From an uncultured Phycisphaerales bacterium (GTDB lineage Bacteria; Planctomycetota; Phycisphaerae; Phycisphaerales; UBA1924), in NCBI GenBank assembly GCA_937995595.1, contig CALKJW010000020.1, forward strand, positions 47,096 to 111,095: DNA of 64,000 nt. Reading direction: 5' to 3'. This document shows, one piece after another, positions 58,806 to 64,000 of this stretch; the first letter of the stretch is position 1, and each line of letters starts with the position of its first letter. Under the pieces are notes generated by a model, which was not told the origin of the DNA, did not search any database, and saw only the letters and a program-made list of their open reading frames with translations. A program made the translations under genes and the position numbers.

Positions 58806-60524
58806 ATGTTGATCAGCGCCGCACTGTGTGCATCGGTCATGTCCACCACCACCCCACAGCCCGCCGACTCGACCAACCCTGCGCCGCCCGGCGCGTTGCC
58901 GCGCGCGACGCGCCCGGAGGTGTACGCCGCGAACGGCATGGCCGCGACCAGCCACCCGCTTGCGACGCAGGTCGCGCTCGACGTGCTCAAGGCGGGCGGG
59001 TCCGCCGTCGATGCCGCGATCGCGGCCAACGCCGCGCTGGGGCTGATGGAGCCGACCGGATGCGGCATCGGCGGCGACCTGTTCGCCATCGTGTGGGACC
59101 CGTCGACCAAACGGCTGCACGGGTACAACGGCTCGGGCCGCGCGCCGGCGGAACTGACCATCGAGTTGGTCACGTCGCGCGGGTTGACGGAGATCCCCCG
59201 CAGCGGCCCGCTGCCCGTCACCGTCCCCGGCTGCGTCGACGGCTGGTTCGCGCTGCACGAGCGGTTCGGCCGACGGCCGATGCGCGACAACCTCGCGCCG
59301 GCCATCGCCTACGCGCGGGACGGGTTCCCCGTCTCGCCGGTGATCGCCGACGGCTGGTCGTCGAATGTCCGCGCGTTTGCGCGCATGCCGAACTTCCGCG
59401 AGCAGTTCACGATCGACGGGCGAGCCCCGCGCGCGGGCGAGATCTGGAAGAACCCCAACCTCGCCGGCACATTGCAACGCATCGCCGACCACGGCCGCGA
59501 CGGGTTCTACACGGGTCACGTGCCCGAAACGGTCGAGCGGTTCATCTCCGAGCAGGGCGGCGTGCTCGCCGCGGCGGATTTCGCGGCCCACCGCGGCGAA
59601 TGGACCGATCCGGTCAGCGCCAACTACCGCGGCTACGACGTGTGGGAACTGCCGCCCAACGGCCAGGGCATCGCCGCGCTGCAGATCCTGAAGATTCTGG
59701 AAGGCTTCGACCTGCGGTCGATGGGCTTCGGCAGCGCGGACCACGTGCACGCATTCACCGAGGCAAAGAAACTCGCGTTCGAAGACCGCGCGCGGTTCTA
59801 CGCCGACCCGGCCTTCAACCCCGCGCCGGTCGCGCACCTCATCAGCGCCGAGTACGCCGCGCAGCGGCGCTCGCTCATCGACCTGTCGCTCGCGGCGAAG
59901 ACCGTCGAGCCGGGCGCGATCCCCGCGGGCGCCGACACGATCTATCTCACGACCGCTGACTCCTCGGGCATGATGGTCTCGCTCATCCAGAGCAACTTCC
60001 GCGGCATGGGCAGCGGGATGGTCCCGCCGGGTCTGGGCTTCATGCTCCAGAACCGCGGCGAGCAGTTCGCGCTCGACCCGGCGCACCCCAACGCGCTCAG
60101 ACCCGGCAAGCGGCCGTTCCACACCATCATCCCGGCGTTCATCACCCGGGACGGCGCGCCGTGGATCAGTTTCGGCGTCATGGGCGGGGCGATGCAGCCC
60201 CAGGGCCACGCGCAGATCGTCATCAACCTCATCGACTTCGGCATGACGCTGCAGCAGGCTGGCGATGCGCCGCGCATCCACCACGACGGCTCGACCGAGC
60301 CTGTCGGCGTCGCGCTCAAGGTCATGGCCGATGGCGGCGTGCTGAGCCTCGAGCCCGGATTCCCCGATGGCACGATCCGCGAACTCGAACGCCGCGGGCA
60401 CGTCATCAGGCCGCTGGCGACGCCGTACTTCGGCGGGTACCAGGCGATCATGCGCGACCCGAAGACCGGCGTGTACGTCGGGGCATCGGATTCCCGCAAG
60501 GACGGGCACGCGGCGGGGTATTAG
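58806..60524 (+). CDS. Gamma-glutamyltransferase-family protein (YwrD-like)
   Basis: Encodes 572 residues, the size of a single-chain precursor. Conserved segments are A-A-T-S-H-P-L-A-T-Q-V-A-L-D-V-L-K-A-G-G-S-A-V-D-A-A-I, G-C-G-I-G-G-D-L-F and P-N-G-Q-G. The self-processing nucleophile is T378 in D-T-I-Y-L-T-T-A-D, the D-T-x-Y form of the YwrD branch and not the T-T-H form of glutathione GGT. Substrate may be a gamma-glutamyl compound other than glutathione. A signal-like N-terminus is weak, so location is uncertain. Last conventional gene before the CRISPR locus. Confidence 0.88.
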   Translation: MLISAALCASVMSTTTPQPADSTNPAPPGALPRATRPEVYAANGMAATSHPLATQVALDVLKAGGSAVDAAIAANAALGLMEPTGCGIGGDLFAIVWDPSTKRLHGYNGSGRAPAELTIELVTSRGLTEIPRSGPLPVTVPGCVDGWFALHERFGRRPMRDNLAPAIAYARDGFPVSPVIADGWSSNVRAFARMPNFREQFTIDGRAPRAGEIWKNPNLAGTLQRIADHGRDGFYTGHVPETVERFISEQGGVLAAADFAAHRGEWTDPVSANYRGYDVWELPPNGQGIAALQILKILEGFDLRSMGFGSADHVHAFTEAKKLAFEDRARFYADPAFNPAPVAHLISAEYAAQRRSLIDLSLAAKTVEPGAIPAGADTIYLTTADSSGMMVSLIQSNFRGMGSGMVPPGLGFMLQNRGEQFALDPAHPNALRPGKRPFHTIIPAFITRDGAPWISFGVMGGAMQPQGHAQIVINLIDFGMTLQQAGDAPRIHHDGSTEPVGVALKVMADGGVLSLEPGFPDGTIRELERRGHVIRPLATPYFGGYQAIMRDPKTGVYVGASDSRKDGHAAGY

Positions 60525-60721
60525 GTTGGAACTGCCGCCTGCGGTCGCCGAATCTGGATGAGCGTCTTCGCCGGTACGCGCCATGCGCGGAGAGATGTTT
60601 CGCGTCTACGCGCCTGTCGCTGCGCCCCCTGCGCCTCTGCGTGAAACAAGAGGTGTCGGCGGGGGTCTCTCATACGCACTCTCGGCCGATCTCGGGCGTG
60701 ACGGACCGTAGGCGGGACACA

Positions 60722-60861
60722 CCGCAGAGCCGCCGAGGACGCCGAGAAAGCGGGAGGAACAGAGGATCGACCGCGAATCCCGAAGCGTTCGCAATCCCTG
60801 ATGGCTCGGCGCTCTCTGCGCCTCCGCCGTGAAGTTCTTTCGAACCTTCCTCGCGGCACGG
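60722..60861. repeat. Dispersed palindromic intergenic repeat, copy B
   Basis: Shares with copy A (3708-3850) the ordered blocks CCGCAGAGCCGC, GAGGACGCCGAGA, GGGAGG, GAATCCCGAAGCGTTC, TCTCTGCGCCTCCGCCGTGAA and TTCGAACC followed by CGCGGCA. Internally, the CGCCGAGGACG/CTCTGCGCC parts are roughly self-complementary. It ends about 75 nt before the cas12g promoter. Confidence 0.55.
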
Positions 60862-60934
60862 GTTTGACGGGAAGGCGTATCACGTAGGCGCAGCGTGCGC
60901 CATGGGCTCAGGTAGGCCGCGCGTGCGTCGCCGA

Positions 60935-60963
60935 TTGTGCAGGGGAGTTCCTGCGGTTATACT
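60935..60963 (+). promoter_or_regulatory. Promoter of cas12g
   Basis: TTGTGC (60935-60940), 17-nt spacer, TATACT (60958-60963). Only 7 nt separate the -10 from ATG 60971, so the message should be leaderless. This also argues against the upstream in-frame start at 60902. Confidence 0.7.
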
Positions 60964-60970
60964 TTGCAAC

Positions 60971-63487
60971 ATGAGCCGATCCAAGTACCGCGAATCACGG
61001 ACGCTGGTCCGCCGATTGTGCCGTTTGCCGGGTGAGAGCCGGGCCGAGTTCAAGGCGAAGGTCGCCCGACTGCGTGAGCACTTCGAGCGCTTCAACACCG
61101 ACGTGTCGGATCTGTGCCAGTGGTTGATGGGCCTGCGGCGAATCGCCGGCGACCGGAATCGCCCGGAATCGTTCGGGCTTCTTGGGGACTTCATTCTCGA
61201 TCCGGGGTGGGACCATGGTGTGTTGGACGAGGCGACGGCCGACCGCTGGAGGCTGGCGGTCTGGGATGCCGCGTTCGGCTTTCGCAACGAGCCAACCGTC
61301 CGCGGCCAGACGCTGCCCGAGCATCTCCTCAGTGCGTTGCGTCAGGCCGCGCGGCACGCCCCGCACACGGACGAGGGGAACTCGAACGCCCGGCGCCTCA
61401 CGGCGCGGCTCGGCCGGCTGCAGCCTGCCCACCGCCTCGTGCTCTACAAGGCGGCGGCCGAGTGGGTCGTCGCCCGCTACCTGCGCGGCCTGCAGAACTG
61501 GGTCCGGCAGCACGCCGAATGGGTCAAGGAGAAGCAGGAGTGGGAAGCCGCGCACCCGGCGCTCACACCCGAGGTGCGTGAGCGGTTCACGGCCGTGTTT
61601 CGATCGCTCCGCGACCCGGAGCGAGACGGCCGACCCGGGCTGCGACGCAAACGGCCGCGCATCTGCCCGGCGTACCGGCTCGCCGAGAACATCGACAACT
61701 GCGTCTACGCGGGCCAGAAGGGCCACGCCCCGCTGTGCTGGAAGTACTCCGAGTTCCTGAAGGAGAACGAGAAGCGCAACCGCTCGTTCAACAAGAAGCG
61801 GTTCTCCGAAGATATCAAACGACTCATCGCGTTGTGCGTCGCGAACAGGACGCGTCCGAGCAAGTTCTTTCTCAGCCCGCGCGCGCCCGACACGATCTTC
61901 AAGGACAACGAACCGGGCAAGCGACCAAGGCTCTTCCAGAGGTTGAAGGACAACTGGTCCGCCTACCTCGACCACATGAACCTCACCGAGGACACCATCC
62001 TGCTCCGCCAGCGGCTCCCGCACTGCACGACACTCGGCGACCTCTGGGAGAAGTCGCGGTGCGAGTGCAACCCGCACACCGAACTCTGCCTTGAGTACAA
62101 GAGAGCGCTCGCTTCACTGCCCGAGGAAGTGCGCGCGCTGGAGGGCGTGTACAGAGATTGGAGGGCGCTGTATCTCGCCGGGCCGCGCAAGCCCGAGTTC
62201 CGATATCCCTCGTCCCGCGACCTCCCCATGCCCAAGATCTTCGGGGACGAGTTCTTCGAGGTGGACATGTCGAACTCCGTGCTGCGTCTGCGGCTGGACG
62301 ACATGGCCAAAGGCGAGTGGGTCGAGTTCGGCTTTGTCCCCTGGCCGCGCGGCTACACCCCCTCGCGAGACGACGTGCACGTCACGAGCATCCACATGAA
62401 CTTCATCGGCACGCGCGCACGGGCCGGGTTCCGATTCGCGGTTCCCCACCGGCAGGGTCGCTTCACCTGCTCTCAGGACCAGATCGACGAACTCCGGAGT
62501 CAGCGCTTCCCGCGTCAGGCGCAGGACCAGGAGTTCCTCGATGCGGCGCGCACGCTGCTCCTCGATTCGTTCCGCGCCGGGGCCGCCGCCGCGAGGCAAT
62601 CACTCCGCGTGCTCAGCGTCGACGTCGGCATGACGGGTGCGGCCTGCGCCGTCTACGAGGGCTCGCGGCACGTCACCGATGAAGTTCTTCCCATCATCAA
62701 GGCCGACCGTCTCTACGTCGGAACGACCAGGCCCCCCGCACCCGGGCCCGGGGGCAAGGTGCCACCGACCCCGCCCGGCCTGCTGGTCGTCGGCGACGGC
62801 GACACGCGCGGCCTGCGAAGGGAGCACGTCGGCCGACACCTGGCCGCCGTGGCCCGCGGCGCCGCGGCCGTCGCCGAACGCCGACAAGCCCACAGTGAGG
62901 CCCAGAGCACCATCCGCGACAGCGACTTTCGAGGCCTCAAGCGCCATGTCGCGTGGATGATCCGCGACTGGGTGCGGCTCAACGCCGCCGCCATCGTGCG
63001 CGCCGCGGAAAAACACGAATGCGACGTCATCGTGTTCGAGAGCCTGCGCGGCAAGCGCCAGCCGACCTACGACAAACTCGGCGACGAGAGCGAGCGCAAG
63101 AAACAGGAAGGGGCGATCTTCGCCTACGGCCAACTCCGACGAAAGGTCACGGAGAAGGCTGTCGAGCGCGGGATGCGGACGGTGACCGTTCCGTACCACA
63201 AGTCGTCACGGTTCTGCTCGAAGTGCGGGCACGAGCAGCACAACGCCGGTCGCCTCAGAAAGAACAAGGAGCGCCGGAAGTTCATCTGCGAGTGCGGCGA
63301 GCAGAGTTCGGCGCCGGCCGCGCGCGGCCGCGGCCAGGCCAGAGGCGCAGCGCCGGCCGCGCTCGGCGGTTGCCCGTGCAGAAACGAAATCAACAGCGAC
63401 GCCAACGCGGCGCGTGTACTGGCGATGGTCTTCTGGGGCCGGATCCGCTTGCCCAAACCGCTGCCGGAAGACGCCACGAGGGCTTGA
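60971..63487 (+). CDS. cas12g: CRISPR type V effector, Cas12g-like
   Basis: Encodes 838 residues from ATG 60971 (leaderless promoter; the frame is open from 60902). The C-terminal third is a split RuvC nuclease: RuvC-I V-L-S-V-D-V-G-M-T-G (D551), RuvC-II D-V-I-V-F-E-S-L-R-G (E690) and RuvC-III N-S-D-A-N-A-A-R-V (D810), so all three acidic residues are present. A zinc finger lies between II and III: C749-x-x-C752, C773-x-C775, C801-x-C803. As I recall Cas12g1 (767 residues), shared strings include R-T-L-V-R plus F-N-x-D-V-S-x-x-C-Q-W at the N-terminus, M-I-R-D-W-x-R-L-N-A, R-R-K-V-T-E-K-A-V-E-R-G-M-R and the end N-A-A-R-V-L-x-x-V-F-W-G-x-I-x-L-P. Cas12g is reported to be a tracrRNA-dependent RNA-guided RNase with collateral RNase and ssDNase activity. 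This copy is about 70 residues longer. No cas1 or cas2 accompanies it. Confidence 0.92.
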   Translation: MSRSKYRESRTLVRRLCRLPGESRAEFKAKVARLREHFERFNTDVSDLCQWLMGLRRIAGDRNRPESFGLLGDFILDPGWDHGVLDEATADRWRLAVWDAAFGFRNEPTVRGQTLPEHLLSALRQAARHAPHTDEGNSNARRLTARLGRLQPAHRLVLYKAAAEWVVARYLRGLQNWVRQHAEWVKEKQEWEAAHPALTPEVRERFTAVFRSLRDPERDGRPGLRRKRPRICPAYRLAENIDNCVYAGQKGHAPLCWKYSEFLKENEKRNRSFNKKRFSEDIKRLIALCVANRTRPSKFFLSPRAPDTIFKDNEPGKRPRLFQRLKDNWSAYLDHMNLTEDTILLRQRLPHCTTLGDLWEKSRCECNPHTELCLEYKRALASLPEEVRALEGVYRDWRALYLAGPRKPEFRYPSSRDLPMPKIFGDEFFEVDMSNSVLRLRLDDMAKGEWVEFGFVPWPRGYTPSRDDVHVTSIHMNFIGTRARAGFRFAVPHRQGRFTCSQDQIDELRSQRFPRQAQDQEFLDAARTLLLDSFRAGAAAARQSLRVLSVDVGMTGAACAVYEGSRHVTDEVLPIIKADRLYVGTTRPPAPGPGGKVPPTPPGLLVVGDGDTRGLRREHVGRHLAAVARGAAAVAERRQAHSEAQSTIRDSDFRGLKRHVAWMIRDWVRLNAAAIVRAAEKHECDVIVFESLRGKRQPTYDKLGDESERKKQEGAIFAYGQLRRKVTEKAVERGMRTVTVPYHKSSRFCSKCGHEQHNAGRLRKNKERRKFICECGEQSSAPAARGRGQARGAAPAALGGCPCRNEINSDANAARVLAMVFWGRIRLPKPLPEDATRA

Positions 63488-63512
63488 CAACCGGGGCTCG
63501 TTGGGGGATACT
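63484..63512 (+). promoter_or_regulatory. Consensus promoter for tracrRNA/array, overlapping the cas12g stop
   Basis: TTGACA (63484-63489) contains the cas12g TGA stop (63485-63487). A 17-nt spacer leads to GATACT (63507-63512). Transcription should start near 63519, reading the non-coding region and perhaps the array. This is the best match to consensus -35/-10 in the window. Confidence 0.8.
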
Positions 63513-63518
63513 CAAGTG

Positions 63519-63658
63519 CCTTCCGAGTCGAAGGGGGCCTCATGGCCTTCTGCTTGGAACACGTCCCACGGTCGCTTTGGCCAAAGGACCGGACCCCAAG
63601 CCGTTGAAGGCAAAGCCGTGTTTTTGCGGGCTCTTTGCCATGTCTGCACTCGCTTTTT
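63519..63658 (+). ncRNA. Candidate tracrRNA with anti-repeat
   Basis: Bounds are the predicted start after the GATACT box and a T5 run (63654-63658). Bases 63615-63634 match the reverse complement of CRISPR repeat positions 7-26 at 17 of 20 positions; two of the three differences are C-to-T and become G-U pairs, so 19 of 20 can pair in RNA. A second segment, GCACTCGC (63646-63653), is perfectly complementary to repeat positions 4-11. Other structure: hairpin GGTC/GACC enclosing CTTTGGCCAAAG (63570-63590), and GGCAAAG/CTTTGCC (63609-63615 with 63633-63639), which would compete with repeat pairing. Fits the tracrRNA requirement of Cas12g. Exact ends need RNA data. Confidence 0.72.
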
Positions 63659-63675
63659 GCCGAACGAATCGGCCC

Positions 63676-63700
63676 CAAGTCGCTGCATTCAAACGACTTG
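63676..63700 (+). other. Hairpin in the leader just before the first CRISPR repeat
   Basis: CAAGTCG (63676-63682) and CGACTTG (63694-63700) form a perfect 7-bp stem with an 11-nt loop, 10 nt upstream of repeat 1. It could be a leader element, a weak terminator of the tracrRNA, or a processing signal. Confidence 0.4.
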
Positions 63701-63710
63701 CGAGAGGTCT

Positions 63711-64000
63711 GGTGCGAGTGCCCGCAGAAACGCGGCCTCTGACACCGAAACCGATGCGATGGCGGAGAGGGCCTTTGGTGCGAGTGCCCGCAGAAACGCG
63801 GCCTCTGACACCGGTGAAGGTTGAGACGTGGACGGCCATGCTGGTGCGAGTGCCCGCAGAAACGCGGTCTCTGACACCCACCAGCGCGCGCCTCCTGCAG
63901 TGCGCCCGGTGCGAGTGCCCGCAGAAACGCGGCCTCTGACACCGCCACGCATGGCGAGGCGGGCGGCGCTGGCGGTGCGAGTGCCCGCAGAAACGCGGCC
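63711..64000 (+). CRISPR. CRISPR array (36-nt repeats, 29-30-nt spacers), truncated by the window end
   Basis: Repeats at 63711-63746, 63777-63812, 63843-63878, 63908-63943 and 63974-64000 (first 27 nt only). Each full copy begins GGTGCGAGTG and ends CTCTGACACC. Copy 3 has one change (C to T at 63868). Spacers are 63747-63776 (30 nt), 63813-63842 (30), 63879-63907 (29) and 63944-63973 (30), all different. Rightward transcription is inferred from the upstream promoter and the anti-repeat. The array continues past the window. Confidence 0.97.

Larger units (their letters stand above)
60525..60970. other. 446-nt region between GGT and cas12g, with repeats and the cas promoter
   Basis: Contains a partial repeat near 60590-60655 (ending CTGCGCCTCTGCGTGAAAC), copy B of the dispersed repeat at 60722-60861, and the cas12g promoter at 60935-60963. 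No gene was found. Confidence 0.45.

Noticed and set aside
60902-60970. Longer cas12g start giving 861 residues
   Set aside because: The extra 23 codons contain the TATACT box and its spacer. The promoter geometry makes ATG 60971 the natural leaderless start.
60971-63487. Assignment to Cas12l (similar length), Cas12e or TnpB
   Set aside because: Length alone fits Cas12l, but N-terminal, RuvC-flanking and C-terminal strings agree with Cas12g as I recall it. TnpB is about half the size and has no array. An alignment is still needed to settle it.
63540-63952. Several 80-280-codon frames over the array and leader on both strands
   Set aside because: They translate the repeats into periodic peptides and cross the anti-repeat; no protein family is visible.
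63711-64000. Leftward transcription of the array
   Set aside because: The strong rightward promoter, the effector orientation and an anti-repeat on the plus strand all favour rightward transcription. The opposite cannot be excluded without RNA data.

Overview
This is a high-GC chromosomal segment, most likely from a planctomycete of the Phycisphaerae. The evidence is paired dockerin-like C-termini built on a D-I-F-x-F-L-x-x-W-F motif (178-2445 and a remnant near 39830), ECF-type sigma factors next to a Ser/Thr kinase, clustered pseudopilin genes beside a very large PilX/GspK-like protein, and many genes that begin a few bases after a TA(C/T)ACT -10 box. Lineage is inferred from these traits, not from a marker tree.

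Layout. 1-4800: a secreted beta-helix protein, an LpxH-like phosphoesterase, an intergenic region holding a dispersed repeat, and prmC on the minus strand. 4979-10860: a complete mrp Na+/H+ antiporter operon (mrpA-mrpB fusion, C, D, E, F, G), closed by a terminator shared with groEL. 10954-14059 (minus): groEL, a 67-residue unknown, groES and a receiver-like protein. 14328-18774: rmuC, a phosphoribosyltransferase, an RluA-methyltransferase fusion and a stand-alone CoaB domain. 18962-34669: a type IV pilus / type II secretion-like cluster with pilB, pilT, a second pilB, pilC, four pseudopilins and a 1586-residue protein. 34776-39444: tRNA-Pro, an ECF sigma factor, a BtpA-family protein, an OmpA lipoprotein, tRNA-Val, and a second sigma factor translationally coupled to a kinase. 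39445-43408: a decayed dockerin fragment, a QueC-like protein with a degenerate PP-loop, aspartokinase and a SpoIIE-type phosphatase. 43641-48296 (minus): hutH, hutU and a B12-domain/MeaB GTPase fusion. 48438-60524: lipoprotein hydrolase, CPA2 antiporter, a GNAT remnant, proS, MATE transporter, outer-membrane protein, hybrid histidine kinase and gamma-glutamyltransferase.

The most notable region is 60935-64000, a compact class 2 CRISPR system. One 838-residue effector has RuvC I-III motifs and a C-terminal zinc finger and closely resembles Cas12g (type V-G, reported as an RNA-guided RNase). A consensus promoter (TTGACA, 17 nt, GATACT) overlaps its stop codon. About 220 nt of structured non-coding DNA follows, containing a 20-nt anti-repeat that can pair with the CRISPR repeat at 19 of 20 positions (a tracrRNA candidate). 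Then comes an array of 36-nt repeats and 29-30-nt spacers that runs off the window end. No cas1 or cas2 is present in the window. The system appears to be effector, tracrRNA and array transcribed rightward in that order.
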